DNA of 64,000 nucleotides, from NCBI GenBank assembly GCA_963969395.1, contig OZ017797.1:29512001-29576000 (forward strand), given 5' to 3'. Below are positions 21,838 to 33,400 of the stretch, one piece after another. Position 1 is the stretch's first letter. Each line of letters begins with the position of its first letter. The notes beneath the pieces are model-generated. The model did no database searches, was not told the DNA's origin, and saw only the letters and a program-made list of their open reading frames with translations. Both the position numbers and the translations under genes were made by a program. The DNA is from Pseudoscleropodium purum. Taxonomy: Eukaryota > Streptophyta > Bryopsida > Hypnales > Brachytheciaceae.

Positions 21838-22560
21838 TTTTGGATTTCATAAACAAATTAAAGTTGTAGATTTTGAATTTTAGATTCCATTTGTATGATT
21901 AGATTCACCAATTTTTTCACCTATATTTTTTATAAATTTTGAAAGGAGAATTTTGAAATTCCTTCTAAATTCAATTACAAGAAAAATATTATTATTTTTT
22001 GAATAAAATTTGTTGTAATGGATTTAAAATGAGGTTTCTTAATAAAAATGCCACAATTAACTACTTCTAGACTTTTGAAAGTCCAAAATTAATAATGGTC
22101 AACAAGAGATAATGCAAAATATTGGGAGATCAACGCAAAACATTGAGAGATCAATGCAAAACATCCAAAGGTCTATACAAATATCAAGAGATCTATATAA
22201 ACATTGGAAGATCAATACAAAACATTGAGAGATCAATGCAAAACATCCGGAGGTCTATACAAATATCAAGAGATCTATACAAACACTGTAGGATCCTCCG
22301 ATGTTATCATTGGGAGAATCCATGATGTTTTGTCCAAAATTCATTGAATAGTCCAAAAATAGTTAAATGTGGCATATTTAGCAAATTTAATTTTGAAGTT
22401 AGAGTCAATGCAATTTTGGCTTGGTCAACTACTTGACATAAAAAGTCTCCACAAATTAGGATGGCTTTCATTCATCCAAGTAGTAATTAGATAGAAATAT
22501 GAATTTCAATCTATTTGTCATCCAAAAATTAGAGATTAGAGCACTAAAAGTACATGAATT
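21838..22560 (-). repeat. Dispersed repeat R1, minus-strand copy carrying a tandem array
   Basis: This matches 43200-43760 reversed, on both sides of a central array. Shared phrases (read on this strand) include GAATTTCAATCTATTTGT, CAAAATTGCATTGA and AAATTCAATTACAAG. The array at 22101-22284 has no counterpart in the 43-kb copy, so it arose within, or entered, this copy. Confidence 0.7.
22101..22284 (+). repeat. Tandem array: 20/21-base units in an 82-base higher-order repeat
   Basis: Nine units of the type (A/T)T(C/T)...GAGATC(A/T)AT(A/G)CAAA run without gaps. Four unit types (21, 20, 20, 21 bases) form an 82-base block that is repeated nearly exactly (22142-22223 and from 22224). Short expansion followed by block duplication explains the pattern. 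The 67-codon open frame across it simply reflects the repeat. Confidence 0.88.
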
Positions 22561-24434
22561 TTTTTTGAAATTTTGAAATGTATGCTTTATATAGAAAACT
22601 AATGAAGTTTCTTTAGCGAGGATATGAAATGTTAAAAAGGTTATGATGCTTACTACTTCATGCTTAGTGGTTTTGACACCATCCAACTACTTTTGATGTT
22701 TTTTACCACAATGTCATAAAAAAACAACTCATTTGCTTGAAGAGAAACAATAGGTGATATAGGTCTCTTGCCATGTAAGCCCAATAGGCAAGAAAAGTAC
22801 TAAAAAACAAAAAGAGTTCTACTAATTATTGGTGAGTGTAGAAACAAGAGAATGAGTTCCATTGATATCAATGCATTTTGTAGTGTAGAAGGAACAAAAA
22901 AGTGATATACACATTTCAATATCAGTGAATGCACCTACACACCCATACATATATGCAAGGAGGAGGTTCTATGTCACTTCCAAAGGTGCACTTGCAGTGG
23001 CCATGCTCTTGTAAATGAATGTAATATTTTAACACAAATCACCTCTAAGATGGGAATGTAGGTCCTACTCTTGCCATAGTGTTGGAAAATTAGGTTTACA
23101 TTCTCAAGCATGGCCTTTTTTTCATTTTTTATGAGGTATCAAAGTGGCAATATAAAATTTTACAATGGTGCTCAAAATTTTAACATTCATCCACATATTG
23201 GATAGAAAATATCAAATTAGTACATATCACATATCCATAATTCTATTTTCATCCTCAATTTGGTGATTTCATCCATAATTTTTTTATAATTTGAAGTTTT
23301 TTGGCAAAAAACTTCACATTTTGTTACCTTTACTAGCCACATTATTATTTTTGTGGTGCATTCTAGCACTGAAAAGCCAAAAAAACAAACCTTGTTCTCG
23401 TTTATAGTAGTGTGCTCTAAATGCACCCATGCTCTAAAAGCGATCATGACACAGACATTTTGTTTTCTTCAATGTACCAGTAGTATACATTTCAGGAGGT
23501 GGTTGCTTTTAGTGACCATTGCATTTCAACTTCAAAAATTTGTTACTAATTCCACAAAGGTTCAAAAAATATGAAACAACTTGGGTTAGATGCCATTTCC
23601 ATTTTTCTACCTCTGGAAATTTGCTGAAAATTATTTCAAGGAGTTTAGCTCCCCATTAAAGGCAATCAGCTCTTAAATGGTCGCTTCATGAGCAGACTAC
23701 CTTAAACGAACTGACATGCTAGTCTTACGAAGAGACTGAATTCTTCTTCTTATCCCTGGATTAATAGATCTCTCGAGCACACGAGCCTTTAATTAACCGC
23801 CAAGCTGATGATCAGGAGAAATACTCTGAGACATCAATTGCAGAATAGTGACAAGGCAAAACACTAAGCTAAACAGCTTGAACTCATCTGAGGACCAAAT
23901 CTGGCACAACAAAACATTATTCCGTCAAGTTTCGCCACGAACGGAAGACAAAAAAGCACAAAGATTTTTTGATGCTAATAACAGAGACAGTGGGAAAATA
24001 GATAGCAAAATCTCACCCCCTCCGGTGGTGGTCAGGGAGGCAGGAGGGAATGGGGAGCAAGTCTGCGACATGAGATACCGCTCCAGGACGCAGCAAGGCA
24101 TTGCGAGCTGGATCACGATCGCGTACCAGTGAGCAGATACGAAAGCATTCCTGACATGCCAAGAGATGACTAGATGCTACAGTTCCAAAGGAACATCACG
24201 AAAGATGTCAACCTATGGTTATTAAGACCATTTCGATTTCTCCGTCCGATCGTTTCAGAGAGAATTTCTTGCAGACGATGGTCGTGAATTACGCAGCCTT
24301 TGTCGATGTTCCTGAAAACAGATGCAATCGACTAATAAATAACTGAAACCCTGAAAGAAAGTACACTACAGAGAAATGACTAAATTCTGAATATGTAAAT
24401 TTCATCACTGGCTCGATCTACTTATGAGATCAGG
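22561..24434. other. AT-rich spacer and 3' flank of the CEP295-like gene
   Basis: Up to about 23600 it is AT-rich without coding signal. 23640-24434 has a more balanced composition and probably includes the 3' UTR of the minus-strand gene that stops at 24435. The open frame at 23848-24132 (plus) has no splice or homology support. Confidence 0.45.
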
Positions 24435-27400
24435 TCACGGAGGGATTACCATATCGAGCTGAAGAGCTTTTCTCCGCCTTTCAATAACCCTCTGACGACT
24501 TTCAGGGTCTTTTGCCATGATGACTGGTAGATAATTGTCATCCTGAGAGCTCTTTGACAAGGAATCTGGCATCTCTTCTTGACTCGAAGCCTGTTCCTTC
24601 ATCAGACGACTTTTGGGAACAGATGCTGGTCGTCTTTTGTTCTTTACTGGAGAAGTCTCATATGGAGACCTTTTTCTTGTTGGAGGACCACCATTCTGGG
24701 TAGTAGATGGTTTCAATGCAGTGTCCTGATCATTAAGAGACCAGAGAGCGTCGACGCCCCTGGGTACTGGTTTGGGTCTCTTCAAATTTTGACGGGCCTG
24801 GCTTTTCAAAGAATTTGCTTTAGCAGGGGAACTTTCTCGAACAGGAGCTGTGTTTGAATGGAAAAAGTAATCTCCATTTGGCAGGGCATCTTTGCGTATG
24901 GGCCTATGGCCAACAGCTTTGATGAGCTGAGGTGGTGGTTTGAACCTAACATTTTCACCCGTCACAGTTCTAGTCAGGGCTTGCTTTGAGCAATGCCTTA
25001 AAGAACATATATGGGTACACATCATAGAGATATCTCATTGTGCTCAAAATTATTGATTCTCCTTGTGATTTTCATGCTAAGGATTTCGAAGGTAAAGGGG
25101 TTGAAGGGCCAAATGGTAGACAGGAGAATATGAAAGAGAGTACCTCCGGAGTTTAGGTGACAAATTTCCATTACCAACATCCTCTGCAACGGGAGAAGGT
25201 GGCCTCTTCTCTGATGCAGTTTGGGGGGTTCCAATGTCGGGAAGCTTCGCAGTGTTCCAAGGAGAGAAATCTACTGATCCAGAAAGTAGCATTCGGTCTT
25301 CTGCCGCATCTGAGTTCATACCGCCTTTCCTCCAACTTCCGGAACAATGAGGGGATCCCTCTCCCCAAAGTGGAAGCTCTGTAGTTGCAATAAATGTCAG
25401 CAAGATCAATGTTCATTAAACAATGCTCTAACCTTGCACTCGTAACGCAACGTTCTACGGCATCCTCCTTCACTTCTCTTCCTCTTCCACCAGAACGCCA
25501 TGTACATGATTTTTTTTCGGTTCCAAGTTCCAAAAGAGGACGCAAGCGCACAAATCCAAAATACCGTGATAAATTCACCATAACCAAAATTAATCTCACA
25601 CACTGGACTGGCTATTAATAATCTAACCTGGCTGCCGGTTTCTCAACTCCTCAGTTCCATTCGAAAGTGCATATTCCCTAGTTTGGTCTTCCATTTGTTG
25701 CATAGGTCTTCTACGCGGATCTTTCATGGTCAATTTGTGCCCATTGCCTGCAACATGTGCGGCAGCAGGCCTTCGTTGCCTTTCCGCATATGGCCTTTCC
25801 GCATTTTCGTTGACTGCAGGCTTATCATTTGGCAGCCCATGCTGAGGAACATAATATTCCTGGGCATCTTTTTTCCGCCAAACTGGTGACACTTTGCCAT
25901 TTGCATTGTTGTGATTATTCCGGTCTCTAATGGGCGTAACCGCGTTCTTCCTGAAGCATCCATGGCCATGCAGCTCGGGGGAAGGCAAGCCATTTTCAAC
26001 AACTTCCTTCACTAGCTGCTCTCTGATTACTGCTTGACCACTATGTATAACCTGGCGGGGAGCACAGCTCCTAACCTCAACGGTTCTTTTCTCCACTGTG
26101 TCTTGAACGCTCCTGCTGCTATATTCTGCAGCCTGCCGTTCAGTCCATCGGCTCTGCACTAACCTCTTCTCCAAGACTCGTCTGACTCCATTGTCTTCTC
26201 TGAAACTGTTTTCTTGGGGCACGTTTCTCCTTTCAAATGGTTTTGTTTCTCTGACGTCTCTTAATTCAAATGTCCTATTTATAGTAGGATCGGAAGCTCT
26301 TTCCCTCTCACCCTTCGCATTCGCATTACCATTTCCATAAAACCTATCATGCACAAGTCCACGATCAAGTTGTCCGTTGCCGCTCACCATGTCAATTCCA
26401 ACCACAGGTGCTCTCCCATTTTCCACCATCACCACCCTGGTCTCACGTGTGTCCCTTCGAGAGGTCACAGAGCACGCCCTCGGAGAATTGGCTGAAATTG
26501 ACACAAAATCAGCTTCAAGTTCAGCCTTAGCATTAGCCCGCACGGCACCGCTCTTGTTCATCGAACCCAGTAACTCAGTCTTCTCCTGTACAGTGTGGGG
26601 TTTGACATCTCTATCTACATTTCCAGTAACAGGAGAGCTAGTGACACGGTGTCTTCTTAAAGGGCTTGGATTATCAATACTAATTTCTCTCAGTAATGTC
26701 TTAAGCTCATCCATATACGTCCTCCCAATGGCTGGCTTCCCTGCTGCCCTATCTTGGGTATTTACATTTGCACAAGCTCTCGAAATATTTCTCGCCGCTG
26801 GTGGACCACGGTTGATTTCATGGAGACATCTCTCTGGAGACGAGGCGGCACTACATGCAGATGAGCTACCGCGGCCCTGCAAATCAAATGTCCCACTTCA
26901 TGAATGGAACTGTTCCGATGACTAAATTCTTAGAATCAAGATTCAGGGACTGACTCAGTCTGCTTTCCACAGCAGAATCTAATTTATCGAAACTACGCTG
27001 AAAGTTTGTTCAGTTCTCTCGGGGCATAAGTCTCTTACTTCGTTGGTTCAACTAGTAACAGGATCAGAGGCTCTCTCCAAGTCTCGGATGTACTAAAGTT
27101 GAAATGCCAGAAGAAGGCAGTAACAGTCACTGATTAGGATATATCTATGTGTCATTCATGAACAATCTCATATATGATGGTTTGATACCTAAGGCTAATC
27201 ATGTTTCATTATTTTAAGAAATATCACGCAAAAAAAATAAAAAATTACTAGTCCAAAGAACTGACATGGGCATATAACGAGTTGGGAACGATACAAGCTG
27301 CATTCACCTTGTGAAGCTTATCTTGCAGCCTGGAGGTTGGTTGGTTTATGATCTGCTTATCTCTATGTACATGAGATTCTCCGTTGGGGCTTGAAGCAGA

Positions 27401-30400
27401 GCTCAAAGCTGGCGACGACATGGTGGCGCTGCGGATACGTTCGTCAAGCTCCCTTACCTGCACATTCAGGAGAAATCGTAAAATCCGAAAATTGAGAGTA
27501 CTTCACCCATTTTTTCTCGTTATAAAGTAGACCATGATATTCTTAACCCACCAATGATAAATAGTACCCACTGTTTACACAGAAAGTTTTTAGTGGAACA
27601 CAAACCAGTAGCTAGTTAGGAAAGCTAAGGGGAGATTATTATCCCAAAGGTTGCAGGTAGATGTCACGCACCTGCTCTGCAAGGGATCCAAGCACAAAGT
27701 CCAGGGACTGTCCCTCCCAAGACTCATTGGTCGTTTCCTTTTTCCCAACTCTGCTCTTCACTGGGGAGAATTTACTGATCTGTGGACCTAATTGTGATTG
27801 ACTGGTCCGATTCGCCCGTTTCGGTGATGACATAGGTGCAGCGTTAGAGCGAGCCATTGGACTTCTGTTATTCTTCTTAAGGTTAACAGAATCAGTTCTA
27901 AGATATTGCCTGTGATTCTCTTGATCATCCATCATCTGGTCTGGGCTTCTTCTTGAAGGTGATTTCGACAGCCAAGGCTGGTTGCGATTGCAAGTCCGAG
28001 GACTTTTGTGATTCGTCTGAGGCTTTGCAGAGCCACTTCTCTCGTTCTGCCTGTGGTTATCAAGGGATACATCAACAATTTCCTGATCTTGAATTCTTCT
28101 GAAAGGTGACTTTGATAGCCAGGGTTTCCGATAATTTCGGTCAGAAAATATTTTGGATACTCCTGAGGAACACGATCCACTAGTAATTTCTTTTGCTCGT
28201 TTCATGGCTTTTGCATAGTCCTCTTGAAATTTCCCAGTTTTCCATGCAGTTATCAGAGTATCAGCAACATTACTAGCGGACTTTGAACCTGCCCCTTTCC
28301 TCGTACTTCCATCCTCTGCAAAATTTTCATTGGGATTTGATGCTACCGCTTCACAAGATGATCTCATGTCTTCCAATTTTCGTGACTTCTCTGTCCTCGT
28401 TAACGTTTCAGTAGAGAAACCGTTCGTCTCTTTAAAGTTAAGATCCTTCTGGTTCCTTTTTCGAGGACTCACCCCTTGAGGTACCTGTCAAAAAGCATGG
28501 ACGGAATTTATCATCTGATCAGTCAAACGGGGCGATGTTATAACAAGCCCATAGCTATGGGCTGAAAGGGGATATGATAGCGAAAGATTCCGCAAACAGT
28601 AGTATGCACATAGCCGAATGCACTTGCGCATACCTTGGTCATTGGTGAGTGGAACCGACTGGAAAGGGACTTCATTTTTGTGCTTATATTTTCCAATGCC
28701 TCCAGTTCAATGCCTTTAGGATTGGCTTGTGGATACTTCCAAGACCGCGGAACAGACTTGTCTCGTATGAATTTCGATCTTGAATTGGGAAGACTTTTAA
28801 CGCTGGCTGCTATAGTGTGGCAGTTTCGTGCATTTGGGTTGATAACTGGCTGACTCAATCTGGCTTTTGACTGGTAGTCGTCCTGCTGATCTGCATGTCT
28901 CTTGTGTCTTGAGCTGAAAGCTCTATCGACCCGTGCAGGGGGGGAGGAAGGTTCTGACTTGATTGATCGATTCCCAGTAGGAGTCTCGAGGTTCCTTCGA
29001 CCAGCTTGTTTCTTCTCATCAATATAGCTTTTCCAAACAGCTTTCTGTCTTGGCTTTGGTTCCTGAAGACGTTTCTCCTGGCGTTCCGAGCCATTGCCCT
29101 TCCTAAAGCCATTATCTTCTCTGGGTTTACTAATTTCGAAAATCAACTGCACAAGCATACAACAGGGATGCTCTAACTATTGTAGCAACTTGTGTCATAG
29201 TGAACCCAAGGACATCAATCATTTACGTATTTTTCAAATTGAATTTTAGGAAGTTACCACCACCTTGACACATTCGTCATTATTTGATTGGGAAATTGCC
29301 AACTTGAGTCTACCTTATGCTTTATGAAGTCAACCTAGATATGCATTCCTGTTCCTAAGAAAGATTGGCACTGATTCTTTGCTATTACAGTTCAGAGTTT
29401 ACTATTAAGTTCTTTGCTATCAAGAATTTACCTCGGTGCCTGGACAGCTGTCGGCAAGGCAATTCCACGTCTCAACTCCAGATCTGACACTTTTATTCCT
29501 ATTCCTCGGACAGCTCGAGTCTCTTATGACACCTTGACGATCAGTATCCTTCCCAAGGCCCTGACCATCATTTGGTTGGTCTTCACGATTTGCCGACTTT
29601 GCCCCATCGACAGTTTTCAAAGCTTTCCGCTGCTCTTGAAAATTCACCGGCCCAGTAAGAGAACGGATAGGATGGGCCCAACTTCTGCTGGTCTCCACAC
29701 CTTGCTTGTTTATATCAGGCAAACTACTTGCACGTGTTGCACTTGACGATGGACGCTGCCTGTCTCTTAGAGAGGATGCATGCGCATTGGCTTCCAAGTT
29801 TGCTAGCACGATTTCAGCATCTGCTCCTGTCTGTGCGTTAGACAGTGCCTTTAAATTCTCTCTCACATTTGGGGTAAGTGAAACCTTATCTTCGTTGGGT
29901 GCTGCTTCTTTATTCCCTTCGCTTTCACATGTTGATCTGGAGGACCGTGCCATCAATGGTGCTGGAAGAATTTTCTTGTACCCTATAGTTCCCGAAGATA
30001 TGAAGGGAGGTCGGGTTCCATTCGAAGGATCACGCTGAGATCTTTGTGTCTCGCCATTATCGTGAGTAACCTGATGGGTAGCTGCTGCTATTGCAGAGGC
30101 GCTGCACATTGGCCTTTTGTGATGGACTCCGTTGAAGTACTGTTCAACTTCCTTCTCCACCTCGGCAGCCTCTTGGACTAATTCCATATGATACCGGGTT
30201 TTACCTGGGGAAGCCTTGTCGGAAAGGTGCTTTATCCAGCTTTCCTTTTCTCTTTCTCTCTCCCGTGATCTCCATCTTCTTCCTGGGTCTGCAATGTAGT
30301 CCGCACCCCTCTTCGAGACATTAAAATGTCGCTTTCCAGTTCTGTCACTGCCATCAGCATTCTGCTTCGGCATTGGACATTTGTTAGGAGATTTCACACG

Positions 30401-33400
30401 AGGTTGTTTTGTGACATTACCTTCTTCAGTTTGGGCAGTATTCAACTCAGATCTTTCACATGAAGCCCGGATAGGCGGTATTCCTTTCCTTTTGGTTTGA
30501 ACTGGAGAGTGTGGTATAGACTTCGTGACCTCAGGTTCGGGAATGGAGTCTGGCCCATCTATTGAGCTCTGCTGCTGGGAAGAATTAATCAACCTCCCAT
30601 CATCTGACTTCCGATTGCTTAATCTGACTTCCGACTGCGCACTCAACTCTCGCTCTCCCTCTTTCTGAACTGTAGCACTTTGCTGCGCCTGGTACGACAC
30701 AAGGTTCACCAATTGTATCTTCGTTCCTTGTATGTCTATTTTGGACAGGTCTTGCCTTTCAGTATCGGTGACAAGATGGTCTTGAAGTGATTTAGGTTTC
30801 TTTTGCACCCGGGTCTGGCTCCCGACTGTTCTTTCCTGTAGATTCTCCGAGCTCTGTGTTATTACCGAACCTGCAAAATAATCCGACACAATGAAACAGT
30901 GATTAGACAGGAACTCACGACACATTTGGGATGGACTTGTCAGTTGATACTCTCTCACTATTGGTTAAGTACAAAATGCTAATTGCATCTACATTCTCGG
31001 CTTTAATATGGTGAGGACATGGAAGAAGTAAGCCATTTGTGAAGTCTATCTAGAGCTAAAATAGTACAAATCGGCGAGAAAATCTTAATACGTAACTACA
31101 ATCACACAGACAGATTGCGCTCTCCTGAGACAGGAACTCAAATATAAGAGGATAGACTAAAAATACACTCAGCAGTCGTCACTGAGTTCAATACTAATAT
31201 TTTCACATATTAGATCGCAAACTACAAACGATTGGCTACGAGAGAGTAAAAGGATGTTCGGTACAATTGATTCACGGGAATCGGCATGAATGACACCGCA
31301 TGACTACATCTGCTGAGTGTTGCAATCAAGTTCATGACGTCAGGTACCTGAAATTCAACCTGGACATGTCACTGCCCATGGATTTTGTGAGCTTTGATCG
31401 TAGATATTGAGCAACAGAATTTTTTTTTTAAATATGTAAATAACAGTGCATGGCCACATTGACTACATGAATCGGGTAGCGAAAGCGGGAGAAGGAATAT
31501 ATCCCAATGCCATGATGATCAAATACATATTGATCAAGCAAGGGTTGAGTCGAGAAAGGCCAATGGCTGACACCCCACACCCTACCTCTCTTGTTCTCAA
31601 CTCTTCCTAGGACATACCGATCTGTTAAACCCTGTTTCACCATCAGGTTCGCAACCGAGGGTTAATTCTGGGGTTGGTTCTTTTACGACTGGCTTGGGCG
31701 GAGCCGGAGTTAACTCTACATAACTCCTACACCTGGAGCATGTGAGGCTGGTGTGTGGCAAACCTGCAGAAGGCACCCCACAACAACCCCACACTTTAGT
31801 CATCTCCCTGCAGGAGTTCTATGAAACTCTTCCCTTAAGATACTGTAAGACATGCGAATGGTAAGTTATTGACATGCCCCATCTCTCTGAGGTCATCGGA
31901 ACTTCGATTTCCAAATGAGGGGAGCTCCACATCATGAAGAATCAACTGAATTCACTAATTCAACTTGGACACCTAAAAGGAATCCACGTTCTGCACCTGC
32001 CATTTAAGAACTCTCTACCATAGTTGGTTTTAGGTTGGAAAACAGACTAGGCTGAACGGTAACTTGTGAACACTGGAAAAGTTGGGATGACACTGCTAGG
32101 TAAGGATCCTCACGAATTAATCAATCGAACAAACCTACTATACATTCTGTTCGAATTTTTTGCTCATTAACAGTGTTAATCAGTTTAACACTAGGTACAA
32201 TAAGGTAAATTACAGGTTCCCAAGAACTCAACGCTTGACTACAACTTAAGATCACCATTAACTCTGCTGAGATTTAATAGTTCAAGGGAGTATCACATCC
32301 ACTCATTCATCTCTCACGGCATTCGCAGTGAATCTACCTGGGCACGAAAGAGGTTTCGAGACCTTGTGTTTGGTATACACAGGGCGCCTCTGTTGGTCAG
32401 CACTGGTTGCTCGCTTGCATGTGCCTGAGTTTGTAGCAGCATATAAGCGATCTTGCTCACGCTCTTCTTCCCTGAAAGCTTCCTCTACTTCTTGCTCCAG
32501 CAGAGCAATCCTCTGTAAAAGTTTCCAACCTCTTGTATTTCAATAAGGCAACAAGTGAACCATAAACGAAGAATGTAAAGTATACCAAATGCTTGAAGTT
32601 TCACGATCTACGTAAGAAGTTTGGTCACCTTCAGTATATTCTATTGACTATCAAAGCAGTATTTAATTTATATGAGAGCTCTTTGGTGGTCTGCTTTTCT
32701 GCTGTCTAAAACAGAAGTAAATTGGCGTTTCACAGTGAAAATAACTCATGCGTGCTCAGAGGGACATGCCACAGACGTAAGAAGAGAAGCAGACTATCTA
32801 AACAAGAGACCCCTTGACTACATGAACATGTCAGACACATGTTCATGTAATTGTCGCTGTCAGCTTTCGTGTACAGGTTAGTCAGCTCCAGTTGTTTTCA
32901 AAGACAAAATTTATTAAGTGAAAATGTTGCAGTGGAATTGCATTACCTGATCATTCAACAGCTTGGCAGCTGCAGCGGTTCCTCTTTCAAGTTTCCTCTC
33001 ATTGTAGAGTCTTTCAAGCTCAATCTGGCGTGCTCTCTCACACCTGTTGCTCTCTCGCTGTTGTTCTGCTGCACGCCATGCATCAATCCCTTCCTGCTCC
33101 GGGCAGTTGACCACTGCCGAGGAAGGCCTGTTTGTGCGATCTTGTAGAACATCAAATCGAGAGTGAAGATATGTATCTTTAAAATCGATGGGGAATCCCG
33201 CAATTTTGCAATAAACTTTCTCTCGTGTTACTTCATGGGTTACCGGAGGATTCACCGTTTGAGAGCAACCTAGAGGGATCAAGATACCACTTTCAGTTCC
33301 ACTGTGACACATCCTAATCATGTCTAAGGTAAGATACAGAATGCAGACTAAGTTATAAGCACTCTGAAAACGAATATCCTAAGGCGTTCGCTGAAGGGTT

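Noticed and set aside
22101..22284. CRISPR-like array
   Set aside because: Units are contiguous without spacers, and the genome is eukaryotic.
23848..24132. Plus-strand gene downstream of the CEP295-like gene
   Set aside because: The 94-codon frame has no domain and no splice context; it more likely lies in the 3' UTR of the minus-strand gene.
25171..25599. Separate 142-residue minus-strand protein
   Set aside because: It is an out-of-frame reading across an intron of the CEP295-like gene.
29706..30038. Plus-strand ORFs over CEP295-like exon 9 and its copy (40410-40727)
   Set aside because: They are antisense shadows, conserved only because the DNA was duplicated.
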